Shown one piece after another: positions 1 to 5,898 of a DNA stretch of 6,928 nucleotides; position 1 is the stretch's first letter, and each line of letters starts with the position of its first letter. The position numbers were made by a program, and so were the translations under genes. This DNA comes from Dehalococcoidia bacterium. GTDB taxonomy: Bacteria > Chloroflexota > Dehalococcoidia > Dehalococcoidales > BS750m-G39. The stretch covers positions 1 through 6,928 of the forward strand of contig JAUWXS010000030.1 of assembly GCA_030616265.1 (NCBI GenBank). Reading direction: 5' to 3'. The notes beneath the pieces are model-generated. The model was given only the letters and a program-made list of their open reading frames with translations. It made no database searches and was not told the DNA's origin.

Positions 1-279
1 GATAGCGGCGAAGCGGTCGCCGAAGACGCCGATGGACACCGAAAGCACCTTATCTCCGGGGGACATGGTATTAACGACGCCCGCCTCTAAGCCACCGGTA
101 CCGGAGCCGGTGAGCAGGAAAACATCATTTTTAGTCTGAAACAGCTTTTTCAGGTCGGTTAGCACGTTATCCTGAATCTGCTTGAACTCGGGGCCGCGAT
201 GATTTATCATCTGGCGGCTCATCGTCTTGAGCACTTCGTCGGGGAGGGGGGTCGGGCCGGGAACACGTAGATTATCCAT
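1..279 (-). CDS. Class V aminotransferase, serine-glyoxylate/alanine-glyoxylate type (N-terminal 93 codons only)
   Basis: A PLP-dependent transaminase of fold type I, cytosolic. The visible N-terminus reads MDNLRVPGPTPLPDEVLKTM, followed by a segment with NHRGPEF and, near residues 60-66, LTGSGTGG. The RVPGPTPxP opening and the GSGT phosphate-binding loop are typical of the serine-pyruvate/alanine-glyoxylate family. The Schiff-base lysine lies beyond the window edge, so catalytic competence cannot be judged. The ATG at 279 is preceded on the minus strand by AAGGAGAG (282-289) with about 4 nt spacing, which fixes the start. The gene lies 71 nt after the tyrS stop with no terminator or good promoter between, so it is probably the third gene of a ribF-tyrS operon. 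In several Chloroflexota and archaea such enzymes are thought to replace SerC in serine synthesis; a serA gene just beyond position 1 would support that role here (inference). Confidence 0.85.
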   Translation of the reverse strand, partial: MDNLRVPGPTPLPDEVLKTMSRQMINHRGPEFKQIQDNVLTDLKKLFQTKNDVFLLTGSGTGGLEAGVVNTMSPGDKVLSVSIGVFGDRFAAI

Positions 280-350
280 GTCTCTCCTTTGCTCTAGCTA
301 GTCTTTATTAACTATCTTGGCAAAGCGGCGCTCGTGCATTCTAATCAGCA

Positions 351-1526
351 CTAGGTAGACTTAATATAACGTCGCTTGCCCACCCTTATAATATCATCTT
401 TTTGAACAGTATAATTCGCGTCTTTAACTCTTTCGTCATTAATATATACAGCACCCTGATCAATGAGACGCCTAGCTTCACTCTTACTTTTAGCCAGTCG
501 GTTTTCCACAAGATAATCCTGGAGACTCTTGCCCGACTTGGTACCCAGGGCTATCTCCTCCGGTTTTTCTTTCCTCTGCACCGTTCTTTCAAAGTGCCCC
601 TCGGCTTCGGCGGCTGCCTTCTGGTCGTAGAGCTGGGCGATAATCTCTCTGGCCAGGCGCTTTTTGAGCATCATCGGGTTAAGCTTTTCTTTCTCAAGCC
701 CCTCCCTGAATTCCCCCAGTTCTTGGTCGGGGACATCGGTCAGCAGCTCAAAGTAGGTCAGGACAAGGCTATCCGGGATGGACATCACCTTGCCGTACAT
801 CTGCTCAGGCGGCTCGGTGACGCCGATACAGTTGCCCAGGCTTTTGCTCATCTTCTGGCTGCCGTCGGTGCCCACCAGCAGGGGGACCATAAAGCACTGC
901 TGCGGTCGCTGCCCCATCATGGACTGCAGTTCTCGTCCCACCAGGAAGTTAAACTTCTGGTCGGTGCCGCCGAACTCGACATCGGCCTCAATAGCCACCG
1001 AGTCGTAAGCCTGGAGCAGTGGGTAAAGCAGCTCGGTCAGGGCGATGGGTTTTTCGGCTTTATAGCGGGCGCTGAAGTCATCCCTGGCCAGAAACTGGGC
1101 AACGGTGAACTTGCTGGTGAGCTGGATAATATCGCTTAAGGTAAACTTGTCGAACCACTCGCTCTGCCACCTGATTTCGGTCTTCTGCTTGTCCACTATC
1201 TTAAAGAACTGCTGCATATAGGTCAAGGCGTTAGCCTTGACCTGCTCCAAGGTCAGCATAGGGCGGGTGGCTGACATGCCGCTGGGGTCGCCGATCTGGG
1301 CGGTCCAGTCGGCAACGATAAGCACAATCTGGTGCCCCCGCTCCTGGAACTGGTGCAGCTTGCGCAGCGCCACCATATGGCCTAAGTGAATATCGGGGAA
1401 GCTGGGGTCAAAGCCCTCTTTCAGGCGCAGCTTCTTGCCGGCGCGCAGCAGTTGCGCCATCTCATCCTCAACGATGATTTCGGCTACCCCCCGCTTTAGC
1501 AAATAACTGATGTCTGATTCAAGCAT
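351..1526 (-). CDS. tyrS: Tyrosyl-tRNA synthetase
   Basis: Charges tRNA-Tyr with tyrosine using ATP; cytosolic class I synthetase. The 391-residue protein has the HIGH-type motif HLGH (residues 47-50) inside GFDPSFPDIHLGH, the tyrosine/tRNA-site segments LLYPLLQAYDS (166-176) and EFGGTDQKFN (184-193), and a perfect KMSKS loop (225-229). An S4 RNA-binding domain fills roughly residues 330-391 (SKSEARRLIDQGAVYIND). Length and the DPSxPDxHLGH form fit the TyrZ-like bacterial branch better than the classical TyrS branch. The ATG lies just 3 nt after the ribF stop codon. A GGAGGGG stretch (1538-1544) inside the end of ribF sits about 11 nt upstream, so translation is likely coupled to ribF. No T-box leader is visible; any regulation would act through the ribF promoter. 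All catalytic motifs are intact. Confidence 0.97.
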   Translation of the reverse strand: MLESDISYLLKRGVAEIIVEDEMAQLLRAGKKLRLKEGFDPSFPDIHLGHMVALRKLHQFQERGHQIVLIVADWTAQIGDPSGMSATRPMLTLEQVKANALTYMQQFFKIVDKQKTEIRWQSEWFDKFTLSDIIQLTSKFTVAQFLARDDFSARYKAEKPIALTELLYPLLQAYDSVAIEADVEFGGTDQKFNFLVGRELQSMMGQRPQQCFMVPLLVGTDGSQKMSKSLGNCIGVTEPPEQMYGKVMSIPDSLVLTYFELLTDVPDQELGEFREGLEKEKLNPMMLKKRLAREIIAQLYDQKAAAEAEGHFERTVQRKEKPEEIALGTKSGKSLQDYLVENRLAKSKSEARRLIDQGAVYINDERVKDANYTVQKDDIIRVGKRRYIKST

Positions 1527-1529
1527 GGC

Positions 1530-2462
1530 CTAGTTTACCCCTCCGGTTTTTAGTATGGCTTTGCCCCGTTTTACATCCTCGGCAATCTGCTTCTTCAACT
1601 CTTCCGGGGTATCGAATTTTATCTCGCCCCGCAGGCGGTCAATAATGTCGACGGTTAATTCCCGCCCGTAGAGGTCGCCCTCGTAGTCAAGGAGGTAGAC
1701 CTCGACCAGGCGCTGGCTGCCGCCGAAGGTAGGGTGACGGCCTATGTTGGTCATAGCCGGATAGGACTGGTCGTCGATATAGGCCCGACTGGTATAAACG
1801 CCCTCGGCGGGCAGGGCTTGCTCGGCTTCGGTATCCAAGTTGGCGGTGGGAAAGCCCAGCTCGATGCCTCGCTTGTCTCCCGTAACTACCCGCCCGTGAA
1901 GGCGGAAAGGGCGCCCGATCAGGCTCTGCACCCGCTTCATATCTCCTTCGGTTAATGCCTTCCTGACGGCGGTGCTGCTTACCACCTCGCCGTTTATCTT
2001 TAGCGGCGGCACCACGGTCAGGCTGAAGCCCATTTTCTCCCCAAAGTGGCGCAGGGCGTCGGTATTGCCTTCGCGGTTACGCCCCAGGGCAAAGTCAGGC
2101 CCGATTACCAGCCCCCGCATCCTGAGGTGTTCTTTCAGCAGCCCCAAAAACTCTTTCGGGCTCAAGCTGGCCAGCTCGGGGGTAAAAGACAGGGTAATGA
2201 CCGCCTCAACGCCCTCGTTCTTCAGTAGCTCTATTCTATGGTCAAGGTCGGTGAGGAAGGGCAGCCTGGTCCGGGGCGCCAGCACCCCCCGGGGATGGCG
2301 GCGAAAAGTTACTACTCCGCTAACTAAGCCCTGCTTGCGGGCAAGCTCGGTTAGCCTGGCAATCAGGTGCTTGTGGCCGAGGTGAACGCCGTCAAAGACG
2401 CCGATGGCCAGCAACATATCCTTTTCAGGGGAGAATTTAGCCAGTTCCTCTTCTACCTGCAT
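1530..2462 (-). CDS. ribF: Bifunctional riboflavin kinase / FAD synthetase
   Basis: Converts riboflavin to FMN and FMN to FAD, using ATP at two separate sites. The N-terminal FMN adenylyltransferase domain shows GVFDGVHLGH (residues 21-30), FRRHP, a GPDFALGRNREGN loop and SSTAVR. The C-terminal riboflavin kinase domain shows RGIELGFPTANL with the Mg/ATP-binding PTAN (around residue 205), NIGRHPTFG, and VEVYLLDYEGDLYG near the end. At 310 residues it matches the usual length. The ATG at 2462 is the first possible start, because an in-frame TAA (2469-2471) lies two codons upstream. It leaves the normal ~20 residues ahead of the nucleotide-binding motif. There is no Shine-Dalgarno; the -10 box of the proposed promoter ends 8 nt before the ATG, suggesting a leaderless mRNA. 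Met16 is a possible but weaker internal start. First gene of the operon with tyrS. Confidence 0.96.
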   Translation of the reverse strand: MQVEEELAKFSPEKDMLLAIGVFDGVHLGHKHLIARLTELARKQGLVSGVVTFRRHPRGVLAPRTRLPFLTDLDHRIELLKNEGVEAVITLSFTPELASLSPKEFLGLLKEHLRMRGLVIGPDFALGRNREGNTDALRHFGEKMGFSLTVVPPLKINGEVVSSTAVRKALTEGDMKRVQSLIGRPFRLHGRVVTGDKRGIELGFPTANLDTEAEQALPAEGVYTSRAYIDDQSYPAMTNIGRHPTFGGSQRLVEVYLLDYEGDLYGRELTVDIIDRLRGEIKFDTPEELKKQIAEDVKRGKAILKTGGVN

Positions 2463-2470
2463 AGCTATTT

Positions 2471-2500
2471 ATACTAGCATAACGCTATTTAGGGGGTCAA
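2471..2500 (-). promoter_or_regulatory. Predicted sigma70-type promoter for ribF-tyrS operon
   Basis: On the minus strand, TTGACC (2495-2500, five of six consensus) is followed by an 18-nt spacer ending in TGC and then TAGTAT (2471-2476, four of six), giving an extended -10 form. Exactly 8 nt separate the -10 box from the ribF ATG, placing transcription start at or 1-2 nt before the A of the ATG. An overlapping TATAAA (2468-2473) is an alternative -10 that would also start at the ATG. Prediction by eye only. Confidence 0.6.
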
Positions 2501-2545
2501 CAATTATATACGGGCGCTGGTCGGCTTTTATGAGTCGGCTTATTT

Positions 2546-2554
2546 TGATATACT
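2546..2554 (+). promoter_or_regulatory. Predicted extended -10 promoter for tRNA-Thr
   Basis: TGA followed by TATACT (2549-2554) is an extended -10 element, nine nt before the mature 5' end of the tRNA. It would leave a very short leader for RNase P to remove. The -35 region (around 2526-2532, T-rich) matches the consensus poorly, which fits an extended -10 promoter. It is divergent from the ribF promoter, with the two -10 boxes about 72 nt apart. Confidence 0.5.
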
Positions 2555-2563
2555 TAGCGGGAA

Positions 2564-2635
2564 GCCAGCGTAGCTCAGGGGTAGAGCAACGGTTTCGTAA
2601 ACCGTCGGTCGTCAGTTCGAATCTGACCGCTGGCT
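2564..2635 (+). tRNA. tRNA-Thr (anticodon CGT, reads ACG)
   Basis: A complete cloverleaf can be folded by hand. The acceptor stem is GCCAGCG (2564-2570) with CGCTGGC (2628-2634), discriminator T at 2635. The D stem is GCTC/GAGC around AGGGGTA. The anticodon stem is ACGGT/ACCGT with loop TTCGTAA, anticodon CGT at 2596-2598. The variable loop is five nt (CGGTC), and the T stem GTCAG/CTGAC encloses TTCGAAT. All stems are perfectly paired. The anticodon predicts threonine; the G1-C72 and C2-G71 pairs are consistent with threonine identity. The CCA end is not encoded (TCT follows the discriminator), so it must be added by a nucleotidyltransferase. The U73 discriminator differs from the A73 of E. 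coli tRNA-Thr. No terminator follows, and a protein gene begins 20 nt later. Confidence 0.97.
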
Positions 2636-2655
2636 CTCGTTGAGAAGGGAGCTTT

Positions 2656-3354
2656 ATGATTAAGGCCGTCTTTTTCGATTTCTATAGTACGCTGGCCGAC
2701 TATGACCCGCCGAGAGAAGAGACTCAATCCAGATTGCTCGGTGAGCTGGGTGTTGAGGTCAGCCCGAAGTCTTTACTCCGCCCCATAATGCTCGCCGATG
2801 ACTTTCTCTTCCAGGAGCACGCTCGCTTGTCTCTGGGCAAGCGCTCTAAAGAGGAGACGATGGCTCTCTACGGCCAGTATCAGGGGGTGATTCTCCGGGA
2901 GGCGGGTTTAGAGGCTTCGCCGGAGCTTATCGGCAATATCTTGAAAAAGTGGATGAGCGCCGACCTCAAGATGGCGCTCTATGACGATGTGGCGCCCGCC
3001 TTAACCAAGCTCAAGGAACAGGGATTAATCTTAGGGCTTATCTCCAATGTCGACCGTGACATAACCTCTGTCTATCAGGAGCTGGGGCTGGCGAACTGGC
3101 TCCAGGTGACGGTCACCTCTCGAGAGGCGGGCTTTAATAAGCCCCACCCCGGGATATTCCAGGCGGCGCTGAAGCAGGCGGGGGTGAAGCCTGCGGAGGC
3201 AATCTATGTCGGCGACCAGTATCAGATTGATGTCGTCGGGGCTAACGGGGCGGGGATGCGGGGGATTTTAATCGACCGCCATGACTTCTTTGGGGATATT
3301 ACCGATTCCCCCCGAATCCGCAGTCTTGCCGAAGTCACCCAACACCTGGGCTAG
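2656..3354 (+). CDS. HAD-superfamily hydrolase (subfamily IA-like; probable phosphatase)
   Basis: A 232-residue soluble Rossmann-fold hydrolase that probably removes phosphate from a small metabolite; the substrate cannot be read from the sequence. Motif I is DFYSTL with nucleophile Asp8. Residues 9-99 form the helical cap. Motif II is LISN (Ser130), motif III is Lys162 in NKPHPGIF, and motif IV is VGDQYQID (Asp187, Asp192), the usual Mg-binding form. Tyr10 occupies the place of the usual second Asp general acid, as in 2-haloacid dehalogenases. However, motif IV is GDxxxxD rather than the SSNxxD of those dehalogenases, so a phosphatase-like enzyme is the better call. The ATG at 2656 has AAGGGAG (2645-2651) 4 nt upstream. 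The gene starts 20 nt after tRNA-Thr with no promoter between, so it is probably co-transcribed with the tRNA. Its stop overlaps the ychF stop on the other strand. Confidence 0.92.
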   Translation: MIKAVFFDFYSTLADYDPPREETQSRLLGELGVEVSPKSLLRPIMLADDFLFQEHARLSLGKRSKEETMALYGQYQGVILREAGLEASPELIGNILKKWMSADLKMALYDDVAPALTKLKEQGLILGLISNVDRDITSVYQELGLANWLQVTVTSREAGFNKPHPGIFQAALKQAGVKPAEAIYVGDQYQIDVVGANGAGMRGILIDRHDFFGDITDSPRIRSLAEVTQHLG

Positions 3355-4442
3355 ACATTAAAGAGGAAGGTAATCACGTCGCCGTCCTGGACGGTATAGC
3401 CCTTTCCCTCCAGCCGCAGCCGCCCTTTTTTGTGGGCCTCAGCCATACTGCCGCATTTCCCCAGGTCGTTGTAGCTGATTACCTCGGCACGGATAAAACC
3501 CCGTTCCATGTCGGAGTGAATTTTACCGGCCGCTTTGAGGGCAGGGGTGCCCTTGGGGATTGACCAGGCTTTCATCTCGTCCGAGACGGTGGTGAAAAAA
3601 GAGATTAAGCCCAGCAGCTCGTAGGATAGCTTTATGATGCGGTCAAGCCCCGATTTGGTGAGGCCGAACTCGGCGCGGAAGGCCTGGGCGGCCTCATCAT
3701 CCAGCTGCGTCAGCTCCATCTCCAGCTCGCCGCAGAGGGTTATAATGCCGGATTTTGCCTTTGCATAACGGGAAACCAGCTCCGCTTCTAAAGATTCTGC
3801 CTGGGCTATCTGCTCCTCGCCGATATTGACCACAATCAGCATCGGTTTTGCGGTGAGGAACTGGTAGTTGGCCATGATTTTGGCTTCGTCGGCGCTTACC
3901 CCAATTTCCCTGATTGGCACCTCTTTTTCTAACGCAGCCTTGAGCCTGGTTAGCAGCTTCTGCTCCGGCAGCAGAGCCTGGCGCTCGGCCGGCTTGGCCG
4001 CTTTTAGAGAAGTCTCTATTCTCTCCAGCCTGCGGCTGATAATGCCCAGGTCGTGAAGGGTAAGCTCCAGGTTGGTGGTGGCAATGTCTCTGTCTACATC
4101 CAGGCTGCCCTCGATATGGGGGATGCTTTCATCGGCAAAAGTGCGGACGACATTGATGAGGGCATCGGCATCGCTGAGTTGATTCAGGATTTGACCCCCC
4201 ACCCCTTTTCCTCCTCCCAAATCCTTTACCGAGGCGCCGATGTCGGTATAACTTACCTCGGCGGGGACTACTTTCTTGGGGTGGAGCATGTCGGCTAACA
4301 CCTGCAGGCGCGGCTCGGGCACTTTAGCTACGCCGATATGCGGAGCGAGGCTTCTGGTATCGGCTTTGCCCCTGGTCAGGGCGTTGAAGACGGTGGTCTT
4401 GCCGCTCTTTGCCAGCCCGATGATGCCGATTTCAATAGTCAT
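3351..4442 (-). CDS. ychF: Divergent YchF/Ola1-family P-loop NTPase
   Basis: A translation-factor-class ATPase of the Obg-related YchF family, which binds ribosomes and is linked to stress responses. It has 363 residues, the same length as E. coli YchF. The P-loop is GLAKSGKT (residues 9-16). The G4 motif is NIGE (206-209), the NxxE form that favours ATP over GTP. The coiled-coil-rich middle spans about 120-260. The C-terminal TGS domain (about 280-363) is well conserved, with KAWSIPKGTPA, GKIHSDMERGFIRAE, VQDGDVITFLFNV. The nucleotide-binding half is divergent: the usual GLPNVGKST, DIAG and GEGLGN elements are GLAKSGKTT, DIGA and GKGVGG here, and the G2 region is shortened. The start has only weak upstream signals: GGGG (4450-4453) at 7 nt and AGGAAAG at 15 nt. 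It follows a 77-codon gene after 31 nt and probably shares its transcript. Confidence 0.92.
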   Translation of the reverse strand: MTIEIGIIGLAKSGKTTVFNALTRGKADTRSLAPHIGVAKVPEPRLQVLADMLHPKKVVPAEVSYTDIGASVKDLGGGKGVGGQILNQLSDADALINVVRTFADESIPHIEGSLDVDRDIATTNLELTLHDLGIISRRLERIETSLKAAKPAERQALLPEQKLLTRLKAALEKEVPIREIGVSADEAKIMANYQFLTAKPMLIVVNIGEEQIAQAESLEAELVSRYAKAKSGIITLCGELEMELTQLDDEAAQAFRAEFGLTKSGLDRIIKLSYELLGLISFFTTVSDEMKAWSIPKGTPALKAAGKIHSDMERGFIRAEVISYNDLGKCGSMAEAHKKGRLRLEGKGYTVQDGDVITFLFNV

Positions 4443-4473
4443 CGGTCTACCCCGCTACTTTCCTAAGTTAAGA

Positions 4474-4707
4474 TTAAGCTTTATTTGATTGGGTTGACCT
4501 GATTATTTTCAGGGCTTGCTTGAGGGCGAGTTCTCTTTCCTTGACGGTTAGCTGGTCGTTGGCGGCCAGGTCGAGCAGGGCGAGCAGGGCTTCCTGGGAG
4601 GTGCTGTTGCCCATTTGCTCGATGGCTTTAGTCCTCAAATCAGCGTTGAATCCCGTGTCGGTGGCAATAGTTGATAGCTTCTTTAGTTCTTCGGGGCGTT
4701 CGTTCAT
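4474..4707 (-). CDS. Small all-helical HEAT-repeat-like protein, function unknown
   Basis: A 77-residue protein with no signal peptide or membrane segment. It is rich in Ala, Leu, Glu and Lys. It reads as three or four amphipathic helices: about residues 4-16, LRTKAIEQMG (24-33), QEALLALLDLAA (38-49), and KERELALKQALKIIRS. The pattern of two short helices around turn residues (RTKAIEQMGNSTSQEALLALL) resembles one HEAT/ARM-type repeat unit, so a protein-binding role is plausible, but no function can be named. The start is supported by GAGGAGAG (4712-4719) 4 nt before the ATG. The gene has a good promoter about 60-90 nt upstream and is followed by ychF after 31 nt, suggesting one transcript. 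Its position before ychF makes an accessory role to YchF or the ribosome conceivable, but that is only inference. I do not recognise it as a named family. Confidence 0.75.
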   Translation of the reverse strand: MNERPEELKKLSTIATDTGFNADLRTKAIEQMGNSTSQEALLALLDLAANDQLTVKERELALKQALKIIRSTQSNKA

Positions 4708-4724
4708 GGCACTCTCCTCTCGAC

Positions 4725-4743
4725 TCCGGCGACACCATCCGGA
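4725..4743 (-). other. Possible 5-bp hairpin in the 5' leader of the 77-codon gene
   Basis: TCCGG and CCGGA can pair across a 9-nt loop, a few nt upstream of the Shine-Dalgarno of the 77-codon gene. The stem is short and has no U-tract, so it is not a terminator. It could influence ribosome access or be chance. Confidence 0.2.
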
Positions 4744-4766
4744 CGGGGTATTATCATGTTTTATCT

Positions 4767-4796
4767 ATTTTACTCCATAGTGCTGCCATTATTCAA
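4767..4796 (-). promoter_or_regulatory. Predicted sigma70-type promoter for the 77-codon gene and ychF
   Basis: On the minus strand, TTGAAT (4791-4796) and TAAAAT (4767-4772, five of six consensus) are separated by 18 nt. Transcription would start near 4760, giving a leader of about 53 nt before the ATG at 4707. The leader contains a small possible hairpin (4725-4743) and a strong Shine-Dalgarno. It is divergent from the holA promoter. Confidence 0.55.
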
Positions 4797-4818
4797 TAGA
4801 GATTTTGGCGCTTGCCTG

Positions 4819-4827
4819 TGATAAAAT
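4819..4827 (+). promoter_or_regulatory. Predicted extended -10 element for holA
   Basis: TGA followed by TAAAAT (4822-4827) forms an extended -10 without a convincing -35. It has the same TGA-plus-hexamer form as the proposed tRNA-Thr promoter. Transcription would start near 4834, which would rule out starts at 4805 and 4826 and favour the TTG at 4856 as the holA start. Confidence 0.35.
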
Positions 4828-5854
4828 GGTAAGACCGATAGATTCTGGGGGAGCCTTGCTCTATATACTGCACGGCGAAGACGATTTTTCCATAACCCAG
4901 TTCCTCGGCGAGATAAAGCGGGGGCTGGGCGACCAGTCTATGCTGGCGACCAATACCTCCACCTTTGACGGCCAGAAGCTGTCCCTGAATGAGCTGAAGG
5001 GCGTCTGCGAGACCGTTCCTTTTCTGGCCGAAAAGCGCCTGGTCGTTATCCAGGGGCTTTTGGGGCGCTTTGAAGCCAGGGGCAGACCCCGCCGCCAGAA
5101 GAAGACAGCCAATCGGGGTGGGGCAGAGGACTCTAAATCGTTTGCCGCCGCCATGGGCAACATACCCGAGAGCACGGTTCTAGTCCTGCTAGACGGCAGG
5201 ATAAAAAACACCAACCCGCTGCTTAAGTTGCTTTCGTCCCAGGCGGAGGTGAGGTCTTTCCCCGTGCTCAGGGATGCAAGGCTGCGGCAGTGGATTGAGA
5301 AAGAGGTGGCGGAGCAGGGTGCTACTGTCTCTCCCCAGGCGGTGGATTTGCTGGCCAGGCTGGTGGGGGGCAATCTCTGGATTATGGCTGGGGAAATAAC
5401 CAAGCTGTCTCTGTTCACCGGGGGCCGCCGCATCGAGGTGGAGGATATTAAGGCGGTGGTCAGCTCGGCGCAGGAGGCTAACGTCTTCGCCATGGTTGAC
5501 GCCATCCTTGACTTCAAGGCCGGGGTTGCCGAGCAGCTCTTAGAGCAATTATTAAACAGGGGAGCTTCTTCGGCTTACCTGCTGGCCATGCTTTCGCGGC
5601 AGGTGCGGCTCATTGTTCAGGCAAAGGAAATGAGACGGCAGCGAAAATCCGAGATAGAGATTCAGAGCAGGCTGGGGCTGGCGCCCTTTCCTCTGCGCAA
5701 AACACTGGAGCAGGCCCAGAGGCATCCCCTGGAACGGCTTAAACAGGTGTATGACAAGCTCTTGCAGACCGACCTCTATATTAAGAGGGGGAAATTCGAG
5801 GGCGGGCTGGCGCTCAACCTGTTGGTTGCCGAGCTTTGCCCCCAGGCTGGATAA
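4826..5854 (+). CDS. holA: DNA polymerase III delta subunit (clamp loader)
   Basis: Delta subunit of the clamp-loader complex, which opens the sliding clamp for loading on primed DNA. The AAA+-like N-terminal domain begins LLYILHGEDDFS and includes VPFLAEKRLVVIQG and STVLVLLDGRIKNTNPL, the typical delta pattern lacking a working Walker A. The middle lid region has NLWIMAGEITKLSLF and EDIKAVVSSAQEANVFAMVDAI. The C-terminal collar domain has LLAMLSRQVRLIVQAKE and ends in TDLYIKRGKFEGGLALNLLV. The start is uncertain. ATG 4826 is used here because it is the only in-frame ATG ahead of the conserved domain, but it has no Shine-Dalgarno. TTG 4805 also lacks one. TTG 4856 would give MLYILHGEDDFS, a compact family-like N-terminus, with GGGGGAG (4847-4853) just upstream at short spacing. 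A stretch of about 16 basic residues and Gly near residue 90 (GRPRRQKK) looks like a flexible loop. alaS follows after 44 nt. Confidence 0.92.
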   Translation: MVRPIDSGGALLYILHGEDDFSITQFLGEIKRGLGDQSMLATNTSTFDGQKLSLNELKGVCETVPFLAEKRLVVIQGLLGRFEARGRPRRQKKTANRGGAEDSKSFAAAMGNIPESTVLVLLDGRIKNTNPLLKLLSSQAEVRSFPVLRDARLRQWIEKEVAEQGATVSPQAVDLLARLVGGNLWIMAGEITKLSLFTGGRRIEVEDIKAVVSSAQEANVFAMVDAILDFKAGVAEQLLEQLLNRGASSAYLLAMLSRQVRLIVQAKEMRRQRKSEIEIQSRLGLAPFPLRKTLEQAQRHPLERLKQVYDKLLQTDLYIKRGKFEGGLALNLLVAELCPQAG

Positions 5855-5861
5855 AATCTCG

Positions 5862-5890
5862 TTGACAGCCAGTGCGTGTTAAACTAAAAT
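5862..5890 (+). promoter_or_regulatory. Strong predicted sigma70-type promoter for alaS
   Basis: A perfect -35 box TTGACA (5862-5867), a 17-nt spacer and TAAAAT (5885-5890, five of six consensus) lie in the 44-nt gap between holA and alaS. This is the best promoter in the window. The -10 ends 8 nt before the alaS ATG, so transcription would start within 0-3 nt of the start codon. Confidence 0.75.
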
Positions 5891-5898
5891 CGTAGATA

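Noticed and set aside
298..339. A 13-codon ATG-to-TAG frame on the minus strand between tyrS and the aminotransferase
   Set aside because: Too short, no Shine-Dalgarno, and no attenuation-type hairpins or codon runs nearby.
402..1139. A 245-codon open frame on the plus strand opposite tyrS
   Set aside because: It lies fully antisense to a gene with intact tyrosyl-tRNA synthetase motifs, has no recognisable domain, and such frames arise readily opposite GC-rich coding sequence.
1972..2385. A 137-codon open frame on the plus strand opposite ribF
   Set aside because: Antisense shadow; Arg/Ser/Pro-rich translation with no motif, inside a ribF gene with all its motifs.
2503..2508. A perfect TATAAT on the minus strand upstream of ribF
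   Set aside because: No acceptable -35 lies 16-18 nt upstream and no Shine-Dalgarno would serve the resulting leader; the promoter nearer the ATG fits better.
2404..2643. An open frame reading through the ribF promoter and the tRNA-Thr gene
   Set aside because: It covers a perfect tRNA cloverleaf and regulatory DNA, so it is not a credible protein.
2656..3354. Calling the HAD protein a haloacid dehalogenase
   Set aside because: Motif IV is GDxxxxD with Mg-binding Asp residues rather than the dehalogenase SSNxxD, so only the general HAD call is supported.
4861..5517. A 218-codon open frame on the minus strand opposite holA
   Set aside because: Antisense shadow of a well-supported holA; Ser/Arg-rich, low-complexity translation, no family resemblance.
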